Assembly (NCBI GenBank): GCA_043101125.1 | Contig: JBICHT010000149.1 | Location: 62,001 to 126,000, forward strand | DNA from: JANSXG01 sp043101125 | GTDB lineage: Bacteria; Planctomycetota; Phycisphaerae; Phycisphaerales; UBA1924 | Reading direction: 5' to 3' | Length of the DNA stretch: 64,000 nucleotides | Part shown: positions 17,594-26,797 of the stretch, in pieces | How the letters are laid out: each line of letters starts with the position of its first letter | How positions within the stretch are numbered: position 1 is the first letter of the stretch | The notes under the pieces: model-generated | Databases searched by the model: none | What the model was told of the DNA's origin: nothing | Seen by the model: the letters and a program-made list of their open reading frames with translations, nothing else | Program-made: the position numbers and the translations under genes

Positions 17594-18253
17594 ATGTCTG
17601 CGGAACTCGAAAGAGAACTGAAACAACTTCGCTCGGCACTCATCACCATGGCCCGTGAAACCGAGACACGCGTCCAGACCGCCCTCGAAGCATGGTTCGC
17701 CTGGGATGTCGAACTCGCGAGGTCGATCCGTGTGGCCGACAGTGTGATCGACCAGATGGAACTCAACATCGAAAACGAATGTCTGGGCATCCTCGCACGA
17801 CAGCAACCCGTCGCGTCCGACCTGCGCTTCGTCATGGCCACGCTGCGCATCAACACCTCATTCGAGCGCATCGCCGACCTTGCGCGTTCGATCGCCAAAC
17901 GCGTCATCCGCCTCTCGGAGCGCGGCCCGAAGGTGAACCCCCCACCCGCTGCAGAATCCATGGGACAGGCGGTCTGCGAGATGGTCAAAAATGTGATCGA
18001 ATCGCTCGAGAAGCAGGATGTTGAACTCGCCCGTTTCGTCCGGCGCAGTGATTCATTCGTCGATGAGCGGAACAAGGAACTCTTTGACTGGGCACTCTCC
18101 CAGATCGAAACCGACCCGGACAACGCCGGGGGCTACATGACGACCGTGCTGATGTCCCGCACCCTGGAACGCATCGGCGATCACGCCGGAAACATCGCCG
18201 AGGACATCATGTTCATCGTCGGCGGATCTGTGGTGCGACACTCCCCACTCTGA
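17594..18253 (+). CDS. phoU: Phosphate signalling regulator PhoU
   Basis: A cytoplasmic helical protein that links Pst transport state to PhoR and represses the Pho response. 219 residues with two PhoU three-helix repeats; the family metal-binding-type segments are seen as VADSVIDQMELNIENECL with RQQPVASDLRFVMA, then RRSDSFVDERNKELF with SRTLERIGDHAGNIAEDI. I chose ATG 17594 because the longer frame adds only a basic, unrelated stretch. It ends the pho/pst cluster. Confidence 0.95.
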   Translation: MSAELERELKQLRSALITMARETETRVQTALEAWFAWDVELARSIRVADSVIDQMELNIENECLGILARQQPVASDLRFVMATLRINTSFERIADLARSIAKRVIRLSERGPKVNPPPAAESMGQAVCEMVKNVIESLEKQDVELARFVRRSDSFVDERNKELFDWALSQIETDPDNAGGYMTTVLMSRTLERIGDHAGNIAEDIMFIVGGSVVRHSPL

Positions 18254-18320
18254 TCACGCCGCTCCTCGGACGCGTTCTCGGCAGGCTGACTATCGGATCT
18301 CGGCGAATTCCCACGCCCCT

Positions 18321-18340
18321 CGGGCAGGCATACCTGCCCG
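18321..18340. repeat. GC-rich palindrome, possible REP-type element
   Basis: Perfect 8-bp stem CGGGCAGG-CATA-CCTGCCCG between phoU and the aminopeptidase gene. The flank GGCATACCTGCCCGGTCCAG is close to GGCATCCTGCCCGTCCAG at the 50.7-kb repeat, suggesting the same dispersed family. The remaining bases from 18254 to 18465 hold no gene that I can support. Confidence 0.5.
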
Positions 18341-18465
18341 GTCCAGATCGTGCACGCGGCTCCGCTCTTATCCGCCATCAGACCGAATCCGGTGCTCCTG
18401 CGATGCAGCATCCTGGTCGGCCTGCGCTTACATTGTGAGCGGAGACTCGTCACAGGAGCATCACA

Positions 18466-21138
18466 ATGAAAACCTCCGCACTCGTTCCCCAAGCCCTGCT
18501 CACCCTGATCGCAGTGTTCGCATGCGACGCGGCCATGGCTCACACCGTTCACGATGCCGGTCTCGGCGCGTACGGCTACGAATGCCAGCACTGCCGCCTG
18601 GAGTATGGCGAGCTGATGGGCCTGTTCGGCAGCCTCGATGAGTACGACCCCGCGATCCGCTACAACCCGGAGACCGGCGAGGATCTGAGGAACTTCGCCC
18701 CCGATCGCAAGGTCGACTACAAACACATGCGCCTGATCATGACGATTCCCGACATGAACGAGGCCTCCTTCAGCGCCACGCAATGCCTGGTCTTCGAACC
18801 GATCGCGAAACCACTCGAAACTCTACGACTCAACGCGATGCTGATGAACATCGAACGCGTGCGCGTGGATCCCATGACCCCGGCCGTCTCTGCAACCGAG
18901 GTCACGCACACACACGACGGTGAGTTTCTCGACATCCGGTTCGAACCACCGATCCCCGCAGGGCAACGAGCGGATCTCATCATCGACTACACCGTGACCA
19001 ATCCGGTCGATGGGCTGTTCTGGATCCATGAAAGCGACGAGTGGCCCGATCGTCCGGCGCAGATCCATACCCAGGGACAGCCAGAGACGAACCGGTTCTG
19101 GTTCCCCGCACACGATTCACCCAACGAGCGTCTCACGACAGAACTGATCGTTTCGGCCCCCGAGGGATACACGGTGGTTTCAAACGGGCGATTGTTCGAC
19201 GGAACCATGAGCAGACCGGGACACGAGGGGCTGAAGACCTGGCGTTGGATCCAGGACAAGGATCATGCCACCTATCTCGTCACGCTGGTCGTGGGTAAGT
19301 TCGATGTGGTCGATGTCGCCCCACCGAACTCGGACATCCCGCTCCCGGTGTATGTGCCCGAAGGCAAAGGCCCGCTGGTGCAGCAGACCTTCGCGAACAC
19401 CGCCCGCATGCTCGAACTCTTTGAGCGTCGCTTCGGTGAACCCTACCCCTGGGACAAGTACGCCAATCTCGTCGTCTGGAACTTCGGGGCCGGAGGTATG
19501 GAAAACACCAGCGCCACCAGCCTCTATGACACCGCGGTGCTCGACTCGGTCGCGCTCAACGATTCCGATCTGGACGGCCTGAACTCCCACGAACTCGCCC
19601 ACCAATGGTTCGGCGATCTGCTCACCTGCAAAACCTGGGCGCACATCTGGCTTAACGAGGGCTGGGCCACCTACTCCACCAGCCTCTGGCTCGAGGAGCG
19701 CGACGGCTACCAGAACGGCTACCTCCGCAACCTCTACGGTGCGATGCGAGGCCTCGCCGATCGCGACCAACTCGACCCGGGCTCCACCGCCACCCGTCCC
19801 GGCATGGTCAGCCAGATCTACGCGCACCCGTGGGAAGTCTTCCGTCGTCGCTCAAACCCCTACCCCAAGGGGGCGGCGACACTGCACATGCTGCGTTCCA
19901 CACTCGGCGAAGAACTCTTCTTTGAAGGTGTCCGCGAGTATGTTGATCGCTACAAGTTCAAGACCGTTGAGACCGACGACTTCCGCAAGGTCCTCGAAGA
20001 AGCGAGCGGACTCTCACTCGAACACTTCTTCACCCAATGGTGCGAGCGCCCTGGCACCCCGAAGGTACGCATCAGCAGTTCATGGAACGAACCATCGCGC
20101 ACCCTGACCGTCTCCGTCGAGCAACTCCAGCGCATCGATTCCGAGCACCCGGCATACCGTTTCGACCTGCCTATCGAGATCTACGCGGCTCCCGGATCAC
20201 GAGCTCCGCTCAGCGTCACGATCCCGATCAGCGAGCGATCCCATGAGTACACCATCCCGCTTGAGGCGGCACCGGCGATGGTCGTGGCCGATCCGGACCT
20301 CTCGGTGCTCATGTCCGTCGAAATCGATCAGCCCACTTCCTGGCTGCGGAACCAGGCATCTCACCGCTCGCTCGCGTCACGCCTGGAGGCGACGAAACTC
20401 TTGCGGAACCACCAGTCCGCAGAAACTGTCCGAACACTCGAACGCATCGCCTCAGATGCGAACGAGCACTGGTCGGTTCGGCAGATGGCCGCAGAGTCCC
20501 TCGGCAAACTCGGTGCGCTGAGCGCCCTGCTGAACGCGCGATCCGCGACCGCCGACGACGAGCCCGGCGACCGAGCCAAGGTCACCAGCGCGATCCTGAA
20601 GGCCATCGGCGATGCCTGGGACCGACCGGCCAGCGAGCTTCGGCCGATCATCGAGGAATCACTCGCGTCCCGGGAATGGTCGTACGAGGTCGCTGCGGTT
20701 GCGATGGAACTCGCCGGTCAGCACGGCGATGAATCGTACCTCCCCCTGTTCGAGCAGGCCCTCACTTGCGACTCCCAACACGAACGCATCCGACGGGGAG
20801 CGCTGAAGGGGTTGGCAGATCTTGACCTTCCGCAGGGCATCGAACTCGCGGAGCCGTACACCCGTTTCGGTAATCTCAACCGACTCCGCCCCGAGGCCAT
20901 CTCGACGATCGCAACACTGAGCCACCACGATCCGCAGCGTGCATTCGGGATCATCGCCCCACTCCTGCGCGACTCCGAAACCCGAACCATGCGCGGGGCG
21001 ATGGACGCCATCGTGTCCATCGGGGAGCCCGGCGGCATACGAGAACTCGAACTGCTCGTGACACGCCTGCAGCACCCCGTGCACAAGGAAGAAGCACGGG
21101 GCGCATTGGAACGATTACGCCAGAAGACCAGCGACTGA
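18466..21138 (+). CDS. M1-family aminopeptidase with HEAT-like C-terminal region
   Basis: A zinc aminopeptidase of the gluzincin M1 family, predicted exported (signal peptide about 1-25). It has an unusual CxxC (CQHC) near residue 40. Beta-sheet N-domain about 85-285; substrate-binding GAGGMEN at 341-347; zinc motif HELAHQW at 375-381 with the third ligand E398 in NEGWATY. From about residue 640 the protein is a string of helical repeats (TVRTLERIASDANEHWSVRQ; REIGG-type pairs), resembling HEAT repeats. The ATG at 18466 follows AGGAGCATCACA. It converges on kdsB, 11 bases apart. Confidence 0.93.
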   Translation: MKTSALVPQALLTLIAVFACDAAMAHTVHDAGLGAYGYECQHCRLEYGELMGLFGSLDEYDPAIRYNPETGEDLRNFAPDRKVDYKHMRLIMTIPDMNEASFSATQCLVFEPIAKPLETLRLNAMLMNIERVRVDPMTPAVSATEVTHTHDGEFLDIRFEPPIPAGQRADLIIDYTVTNPVDGLFWIHESDEWPDRPAQIHTQGQPETNRFWFPAHDSPNERLTTELIVSAPEGYTVVSNGRLFDGTMSRPGHEGLKTWRWIQDKDHATYLVTLVVGKFDVVDVAPPNSDIPLPVYVPEGKGPLVQQTFANTARMLELFERRFGEPYPWDKYANLVVWNFGAGGMENTSATSLYDTAVLDSVALNDSDLDGLNSHELAHQWFGDLLTCKTWAHIWLNEGWATYSTSLWLEERDGYQNGYLRNLYGAMRGLADRDQLDPGSTATRPGMVSQIYAHPWEVFRRRSNPYPKGAATLHMLRSTLGEELFFEGVREYVDRYKFKTVETDDFRKVLEEASGLSLEHFFTQWCERPGTPKVRISSSWNEPSRTLTVSVEQLQRIDSEHPAYRFDLPIEIYAAPGSRAPLSVTIPISERSHEYTIPLEAAPAMVVADPDLSVLMSVEIDQPTSWLRNQASHRSLASRLEATKLLRNHQSAETVRTLERIASDANEHWSVRQMAAESLGKLGALSALLNARSATADDEPGDRAKVTSAILKAIGDAWDRPASELRPIIEESLASREWSYEVAAVAMELAGQHGDESYLPLFEQALTCDSQHERIRRGALKGLADLDLPQGIELAEPYTRFGNLNRLRPEAISTIATLSHHDPQRAFGIIAPLLRDSETRTMRGAMDAIVSIGEPGGIRELELLVTRLQHPVHKEEARGALERLRQKTSD

Positions 21139-21149
21139 CCCGCTGGGAT

Positions 21150-21923
21150 TCAGCCACCCTGCTCGGCGTTCCATCGTGCAAGAAACGCCTGATACTGTTC
21201 GGGCGTATCGATCCCGCCGCGTCCACCCGCGTCGGGGTCATCCAGAACGGTGATCGCAATCGGGTAACCGTGCTCGAGTACGCGGAGTTGTTCGAGCATC
21301 TCCGTCTGTTCGAGCCGTGTCGGGCTGAGCGACAGGTAGGTCGGCAGAAACGACCGGCGGTACGCGTACAACCCCAGATGTCGGATGGGGCGCGCGTCCG
21401 AAAGCCGCTCCGGGGCATCACCGTCTCGGTCGTGGGGAATACGCGCGCGAGAGAAATACAACGCCCGGGAACCATCAGCCGTGGTGACAACCTTCACGAC
21501 ATGTGGGCTATCCGCCTCACGACAATCCCCCATGCGCACCCCGACGGTTGCCATGGGGCAATCGGATCCACGGATCGCCCCCACCACCGCGCGGACCGCG
21601 CCGGGGTCCATCTCCGGCTCGTCACCCTGCACATTCACAACCAGGTCATCCGAGGACAACCGCAGCAGGCTCGCGGCTTCCGCCAGACGACTGGTGCCGT
21701 TGGCGTGGTCCGGATCGGTGAGCACAACCTCCGTCCCGAACCTGTCGAGCGCATCGCGGATCTCCGTGTGGTCGGCAGCGACCACCACCCGATCAACGAC
21801 GCCTGACCCAAGCACCCGATCCACAACATGCTGAACCAGCGGCCGCCCGGTGTGATCAGCCAGCACCTTGCGCGGAAATCGTTTGGAGGCAAGGCGTGCG
21901 GGAACGATCGCAACGACGCTCAT
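21150..21923 (-). CDS. kdsB: 3-deoxy-manno-octulosonate cytidylyltransferase
   Basis: Activates Kdo as CMP-Kdo for lipopolysaccharide inner-core assembly; cytoplasmic. 257 residues. Seen: AIVPARLASKRFPRK (nucleotide binding), VVAADHTEI, NGTSRLAEA, NVQGDEPEMDP (Mg-binding Asp), YFSRARIPHDRD, HLGLYAYRR and LEQTEMLEQLR. A TTG upstream at 21968 overlaps the previous stop, but ATG 21923 has a strong site (GGGGGATTGGTC) and gives the normal N-terminus. It lies downstream of, and probably in an operon with, the TPR gene. Its presence implies a Gram-negative envelope with Kdo. Confidence 0.94.
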   Translation of the reverse strand: MSVVAIVPARLASKRFPRKVLADHTGRPLVQHVVDRVLGSGVVDRVVVAADHTEIRDALDRFGTEVVLTDPDHANGTSRLAEAASLLRLSSDDLVVNVQGDEPEMDPGAVRAVVGAIRGSDCPMATVGVRMGDCREADSPHVVKVVTTADGSRALYFSRARIPHDRDGDAPERLSDARPIRHLGLYAYRRSFLPTYLSLSPTRLEQTEMLEQLRVLEHGYPIAITVLDDPDAGGRGGIDTPEQYQAFLARWNAEQGG

Positions 21924-21964
21924 GACCAATCCCCCGTGCCGGTCGCCGCGACCGGGCTGCCAGT

Positions 21965-23467
21965 TCAATCCTTGAGTTCGTTGACCAGGTCCTGCAGTGC
22001 ACGCCGGCGTTCGGTGATGTCCTTGTAACCAAACTGCTGCATCGCAATCTGACCAGCGAGGGCCATCGCCTCTTTCGCGGCATCGAGATCTTCCTCGCTC
22101 CGCGCTTTCTGCTCAAGGACTTCCATCAACCCGTAGCGGAGCTGGAGAGTCAAGTCACCGGTGTCGTCCGTGCGGGACGCGATCGCGTCCCGGAAAGTGT
22201 TCTCGGCTTCGCTGATGAAGTCGAGTTTGAGGAAACACTGAGCCAGATAGTACCTGGCTTGCCCAGAGATGCCCGAGGCATCTTTGGCGAGCTGGAAGTG
22301 GCGAACCGCCTCTTCATAGTTCCCGAGTTGGAACTGGCGTTTGCCCAGTTCGTACTTCAGGTTGAGGTCCGTCGGATAGTTCTTGACTCGCTCGGTGTAC
22401 TCTTCAATCTCCAATTCAATCAGCTTGCGCATCGCGGACTTGGCCTTGGCCTGCAGTTCCTGATCTTCAGGGTTCTCCGCCGCCGCGTCGGTGATCTTGC
22501 GCACCTTCCGGCGTGCGACCCGCATATTGATCTCGCCGGCTTCCATTTTGAACTTGTAGTTGCTCGTCCGTTCGTACCCACCCATGAGCACGCGGTACGC
22601 TAACTTCTCGTCTTCGGGAGTGCCCCGCTCACGGAGTAGACGCGCCAGTTTTCCGATCACATTCTGGTCGTTCGGGCTGTCCTGCAGACGCTGCTTTTCG
22701 CGCTCGATGACGCGAGCGAGGGTTTCCTCGGTCTTGACGACCGCGTCATCCTCAGTGAGTTCGCGTTGCTTCTGGTCGTCTCGGATGTTCTTGCGGAAGC
22801 CGCCCTCGGCGCGATTGTCGTACCCGCCGGCGCTCATGGTCGCTTCCGCGGACATGTTCTTCACTTCGGCGATCAGTTTCGAGTCGGTCGGATCCATCCG
22901 GATGCCGATCTCGCCAGCCTGCACGGCCTTGTTGTAGGAGCCCGCGTCTCGGAACAGACGCATCAGCGTCACGAAGTGATCCTTCTTGGCTTTCTTCTGA
23001 TCGTTGGCGGCGATCGCGAGCACCTTTTCACCGATCCAGTGAATCTGCTCGCCCATGTCCGTGTCGATCCGGTTCGCCGCCTCCATCGCCTTCAGACCGG
23101 CCTGCCAATCGGCTGGCCGGGTTCCCCACTGGAGCAGCGAAACGAGGTAGCGATCGACCGCCGACTTACCGCCGAAGTTTTTGAGTTGGTCCTTGGTCGG
23201 GCCCTTAGCCTTGCCAGAAGCCATGAAGTTCTGAGCGCTGTCGAAGAACGCCTCAAGACCGCTGATATCCGACGGATCCCAGCGGAGCCCCTGCAGCCAG
23301 AGGGTCACTGCGTATTCGTAATTCGTCGAATCGTGAACCGCCTTGGCGTGCTGAAAGAACTTGGCGGCTTTCGTGGCATCCGGTTGGAATCCACTGCTCG
23401 AATCCGCCGTCGCAATCGTGGCTTCGCCGTTTTCAGACTCGTCTTTCTTCTTCCCAAACAGCGCCAA
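21965..23467 (-). CDS. TPR-repeat protein, function unknown
   Basis: 500 residues. I place the start at a TTG (23467), because GGAGG lies 7 bases before it and it gives MALFGKKKDESENGE; the ATG 8 codons upstream lacks such a site. The protein is mostly helical pairs: AAKFFQHAKAVHDSTNYEYA, YNKAVQAGEIGIRMDPTDSK, LGNYEEAVRHFQLAKD and ARYYLAQCFLKLDFISEAE are TPR-like. A charged coiled-coil region (about 205-270) sits in the middle. No signal peptide, so probably cytoplasmic. A protein-assembly role is inferred from the repeats alone. Confidence 0.85.
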   Translation of the reverse strand: MALFGKKKDESENGEATIATADSSSGFQPDATKAAKFFQHAKAVHDSTNYEYAVTLWLQGLRWDPSDISGLEAFFDSAQNFMASGKAKGPTKDQLKNFGGKSAVDRYLVSLLQWGTRPADWQAGLKAMEAANRIDTDMGEQIHWIGEKVLAIAANDQKKAKKDHFVTLMRLFRDAGSYNKAVQAGEIGIRMDPTDSKLIAEVKNMSAEATMSAGGYDNRAEGGFRKNIRDDQKQRELTEDDAVVKTEETLARVIEREKQRLQDSPNDQNVIGKLARLLRERGTPEDEKLAYRVLMGGYERTSNYKFKMEAGEINMRVARRKVRKITDAAAENPEDQELQAKAKSAMRKLIELEIEEYTERVKNYPTDLNLKYELGKRQFQLGNYEEAVRHFQLAKDASGISGQARYYLAQCFLKLDFISEAENTFRDAIASRTDDTGDLTLQLRYGLMEVLEQKARSEEDLDAAKEAMALAGQIAMQQFGYKDITERRRALQDLVNELKD

Positions 23468-23609
23468 GATGTAGCCTCCAGAGGCATGCACAGGTCGGTA
23501 ACCCGCCCGAGCGGCGGGGAACCGCCATGGTACGCCATACCCGCCTCACTCGCCAAAGCGTTGAGGCGAATCTCGTGGGCGGAAAATAGCCGAACAACCG
23601 TCGAAACCC

Positions 23610-23615
23610 TACACT
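23610..23615 (+). promoter_or_regulatory. -10-like element, probable leaderless promoter
   Basis: TACACT ends 6 bases before the def ATG at 23622; no Shine-Dalgarno is present. Confidence 0.55.
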
Positions 23616-23621
23616 TTACCT

Positions 23622-24194
23622 ATGTCCGTAGACGCCCAAAACCTGCGAATCGTCAAATACCCGGCCGAGGTGCTCCGCCAGAAGACCCAGGTGATCCCCG
23701 AGATCACCGAGGAAGTCCGCCAGATCGCCGAGCGGATGATCGACCTCATGTACGAGGCGGAGGGTATCGGACTCGCCGCTCCGCAGGTCGGCCTCAACTG
23801 GCGGATGTTCGTGATCGACATCCCCGAATCTGAGGACGAAGACGAGCGTTCTGCCGAGGCGGACCCGCCCAGCGCCACAAACGGCCCCATGGTCTACATC
23901 AATCCGACCCTGTCCGGCTTCAGCCGCGACCTCGTGACCTACGAGGAAGGCTGCCTCAGCATCCCGAGGGTCACCGGAGAAGTCCGCAGGCCATCGCTCT
24001 GCACCGTAAACGCCACGAATCTTGATGGAGAGCAGTTCTCGCATGCGGCCGACGGGCTACTCGCCCGATGCCTGCAACACGAGTTCGACCACCTCGAGGG
24101 CGTACTCATGATCGACAAATTCGATCTGACCACCCGGCGCAAGATCAAATCGTCCCTGCAGTCTCTGGAGCAATCGGCTCGGGTGGTCGGCTGA
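23622..24194 (+). CDS. def: Peptide deformylase
   Basis: Removes the formyl group from nascent proteins in the cytoplasm. 190 residues. The three family motifs are intact: GIGLAAPQVG, EEGCLSIP (metal Cys) and QHEFDHLEG (two metal His, catalytic Glu). Between motifs 1 and 2 there is an acidic insertion (SEDEDERSAEADPPSATNG) of about 15-20 residues not usual in the family. The stop is 2 bases before the fmt start, so the two formyl-Met genes form an operon. Confidence 0.96.
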   Translation: MSVDAQNLRIVKYPAEVLRQKTQVIPEITEEVRQIAERMIDLMYEAEGIGLAAPQVGLNWRMFVIDIPESEDEDERSAEADPPSATNGPMVYINPTLSGFSRDLVTYEEGCLSIPRVTGEVRRPSLCTVNATNLDGEQFSHAADGLLARCLQHEFDHLEGVLMIDKFDLTTRRKIKSSLQSLEQSARVVG

Positions 24195-24196
24195 CC

Positions 24197-25204
24197 ATGA
24201 CCACCCCGTCGCGTGCCACTAGCGGCGATCGGCTCAGGATCGTCTTCTTCGGATCGGGTGCGTTTGGCCTGCCCACGCTGCAACACCTCGCGCAGAACCA
24301 TGAGGTCCTGGCAGTGATCACTCAGCCCGACAAGCCGGCTGGGCGCAAGCGGGTCCCAACACCCACGCCGATCGGGCAATGGGCTGCGGAACACCTGCCC
24401 GGTGCCGAACTCATCAAGCCGCAGAATGTGAACGAACCGGGCATCCTCGAACGCGTCCGTGCGTTTGATGTAGGAACGGAAGCGGAGCGCCGCGGCGCGT
24501 GGGTCGTCATCGCGTTTGGGCAGAAGCTCTCCACCCCGCTTCTTGCTGATCGCTTCGCCATCAACCTCCACGCCTCGCTTCTCCCCCGCTGGAGAGGCGC
24601 GGCCCCCATCAACCACGCGATCCTCGCTGGCGACTCCGTCACCGGAAACTCCGTCATCACGCTCGCCGACCGCATGGACGCAGGACTTGTGCTCGGCCAA
24701 TCCGAGCGATCGATCGGTCCTTCGGTGACCGCCGGGGAATTGCACGATCGGCTCGCGGATGATGGCCCCGATCTGGTCAGCAGTGTTCTGGCCGATTACT
24801 CGGCAGGCAACCTCTCCCCAAGCACCCAGGACGAGGCCGCCGTCACCCTCGCCGGGAAACTTCACAAGTCCACCGGCTACATCGATCTCAGCACAATCAC
24901 CGCCGAACATGCCAGACGGCGTATCCACGGACTCAACCCCTGGCCCGGCGTCACGGTCCTGTTCCGGAATGAACCGCTGAAACTTCACCGTGTGGAAGTG
25001 GCAACCGGTCGCTCAACGCAAAAACCTGGCTGCTTCGAAGATCCGAAACAAGGCCTGCTCGCCACCGCCGACGGCACGATGCTCCGGCTGATCGAGGTCC
25101 AGCCAGCCGGCAAAAGACCGATGCCCTTCGAGGCCTTTGCCAACGGGACGGGCATCGAACGGGGCGAGATACTGGCACCGTTCCAGGCCGCCGAGGCGCG
25201 CTGA
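24197..25204 (+). CDS. fmt: Methionyl-tRNA formyltransferase
   Basis: Formylates initiator Met-tRNA for translation initiation. 335 residues from the ATG at 24197. Seen: RIVFFGSGAFGLPTLQHL, TQPDKPAGR, the catalytic NLHASLLPRWRGAAPINHAI with Asn-His, and the C-terminal OB-like domain (KLHKSTGYIDLS; GLNPWPGVTVLF). Slightly longer than the usual ~315, with an insertion near DVGTEAERRGA. Operon order def-fmt is common, and the following gene starts 2 bases after the stop. Confidence 0.96.
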   Translation: MTTPSRATSGDRLRIVFFGSGAFGLPTLQHLAQNHEVLAVITQPDKPAGRKRVPTPTPIGQWAAEHLPGAELIKPQNVNEPGILERVRAFDVGTEAERRGAWVVIAFGQKLSTPLLADRFAINLHASLLPRWRGAAPINHAILAGDSVTGNSVITLADRMDAGLVLGQSERSIGPSVTAGELHDRLADDGPDLVSSVLADYSAGNLSPSTQDEAAVTLAGKLHKSTGYIDLSTITAEHARRRIHGLNPWPGVTVLFRNEPLKLHRVEVATGRSTQKPGCFEDPKQGLLATADGTMLRLIEVQPAGKRPMPFEAFANGTGIERGEILAPFQAAEAR

Positions 25205-25206
25205 CG

Positions 25207-25806
25207 ATGCTTGGATATCGCCAACTCGATCTCTGGAGCCTGCTCCCATCGCGGCGCAAGCCCAAACTCGAAAAAACCCTGCCCAAGTCTGCTCCCACCG
25301 TCACAACCCGGGTTCGGGCGGTCCGCCCCAACGGCCCAAAGCCGGGCACGATGCAGCACAAATATCAGGCGATGGAGCGAGAACTCCTTGCAGAGTACGG
25401 CGTGCGAGTGCGAAAGTGGCGAACCTCCATGTCCGGAGTCGCATGGGAAGTCCACTATCGCGATGGAACCGTCAGCCGCCTGATCGAATCCCCGCGTCCC
25501 AAAGGGCCGATGTCCGCGGCGGTGTTCTGCCACGAGATCGGTCACCACGCGATTGGCTTCAAAACCTACCGCCCCCGCTGCCTGGAGGAGTACCACGCCT
25601 GGGCATGGTCCCTGCGCACAATGGCGCAATATGAACTGAACATCACGCAAAGCGTGCGCGATCGGATGCACGACTCCCTCCATTACGCCGTGCTCAAGGC
25701 TGAACGACGAGGTCTCAAATCGCTCCCCGCGGAACTTGAGCCCTTTGCTCGCCCCCGATCACGGTCGCCCAGAGCAAACGCGGGGATTGGCAAGCCAATT
25801 GCGTAG
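25207..25806 (+). CDS. Small HExxH protein downstream of fmt
   Basis: 199 residues, tightly linked to def-fmt (2-base gap). I do not recognise a named family. Residues 109-114 read HEIGHH, a zinc-metallopeptidase-type HExxH, with acidic residues E127/E128 following in RCLEEYHAWAW as possible third ligand. A basic N-terminus (1-70) and a basic Arg/Ser-rich tail flank this core, and there is no signal peptide. A cytoplasmic metalloprotease-like role is inferred. It could also be a DNA- or RNA-associated protein retaining only the fold. Confidence 0.75.
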   Translation: MLGYRQLDLWSLLPSRRKPKLEKTLPKSAPTVTTRVRAVRPNGPKPGTMQHKYQAMERELLAEYGVRVRKWRTSMSGVAWEVHYRDGTVSRLIESPRPKGPMSAAVFCHEIGHHAIGFKTYRPRCLEEYHAWAWSLRTMAQYELNITQSVRDRMHDSLHYAVLKAERRGLKSLPAELEPFARPRSRSPRANAGIGKPIA

Positions 25807-25863
25807 GTCCTGACGAAGCGTCGCGCTGCCGCGGCGCTCGGACCCCCGCAAAGAGGTGCTGCC

Positions 25864-26631
25864 ATGCAAGTTTCATCCGCTTCCTCACCCGCACAAGACC
25901 TGCTGATCTCCGCCGCGAAGGCCGCGGGACGCTCTGAACGCGTCGTGTCGAAAGAGGCCCTCGGGACCACTCGGTACCAGGATCGCTTTGAAAAGGCACT
26001 GTCCGCCCAAGAGTCTGCTCCTACATACTCGTTCAACACGACCAAGAAGACGGCTCCCGACACCAAGCAGACCCCCGCAGCGAGCGAGAGCAATCCGGTT
26101 CAGCCCGATTCCACAGACCAGAACACCGCCGAGAGCATCCAGTTCACCCAGAACGACATCGACAACCTGCTCAAGATGTTCGGATCATCCGAAGGCGACG
26201 GCACCTTTGCCGAGCAGTACGACCTCGATGGCAACGGCACCATCGACCTCCAAGACCTCAACGCCATGCTCGCCCGAATGTCACAAATCGACGCATCCGA
26301 GGGCAGCGAACCTGAGCCCAGCTTCACCCAGGACGATGTGGATCTCCTGCTCGAGTCCTTTGGAGCACAGGTCGGGGATGAAAATTACTCAGAGGCACTC
26401 GATCTCGACGGCGATGGCATCATCGGTCTCGAGGACCTCAACGCGATGCTGGCCAACCTCTCCGCCCAGGCCCAACCCGGAACCTACTCCCAGTCGCACA
26501 TCGATCAACTGACCGCAGCATTCGGTGCGAGCACCGGCGATGACAACTTCGTCGCTGAACTCGACCTGAACGGGGATGGAACCCTGAATCTTGCTGACCT
26601 CAACGCCATGCTTGCCTCGATGAGCACCTGA
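25864..26631 (+). CDS. EF-hand (dockerin-like) triple-repeat protein
   Basis: 255 residues. After a polar N-terminal ~95 residues come three copies of a ~55-residue unit, each an FTQ/YSQ-x-DID helix followed by a calcium-loop helix: DLDGNGTIDLQD, DLDGDGIIGLED, DLNGDGTLNLAD, each then LNAMLAxM/L. The loops match the EF-hand/dockerin pattern with Asp/Asn at positions 1, 3 and 5. No signal peptide is evident (MQVSSASSPAQDLLIS). AGAGGTGCTGCC precedes the ATG, and a terminator follows. Calcium binding is likely; the partner and location are unknown. Confidence 0.85.
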   Translation: MQVSSASSPAQDLLISAAKAAGRSERVVSKEALGTTRYQDRFEKALSAQESAPTYSFNTTKKTAPDTKQTPAASESNPVQPDSTDQNTAESIQFTQNDIDNLLKMFGSSEGDGTFAEQYDLDGNGTIDLQDLNAMLARMSQIDASEGSEPEPSFTQDDVDLLLESFGAQVGDENYSEALDLDGDGIIGLEDLNAMLANLSAQAQPGTYSQSHIDQLTAAFGASTGDDNFVAELDLNGDGTLNLADLNAMLASMST

Positions 26632-26666
26632 TCCACGCTCCCCCGTGCTTCTGCTGGCTGACTCAA

Positions 26667-26689
26667 CCCCGCACGGATGCGGGGTTTTT
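26667..26689 (+). terminator. Rho-independent terminator
   Basis: CCCCGCA/TGCGGGG stem with a CGGA loop and five T. It ends the def-fmt-EF-hand transcription unit. Confidence 0.92.
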
Positions 26690-26785
26690 CATCCGATAAC
26701 CGCGCCGGTCGCCGAGTCGTGACCAGCGGCTCGCAATTTCCATCGTTCCTCCCACGGGCTGCCATGCACGCGCAATTTTTGCGTA

Positions 26786-26791
26786 TACGCT
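26786..26791 (+). promoter_or_regulatory. -10-like element, probable leaderless promoter
   Basis: TACGCT ends 6 bases before the ATG at 26798; TATACG overlaps it two bases earlier. No ribosome site. Confidence 0.5.
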
Positions 26792-26797
26792 GATGGC

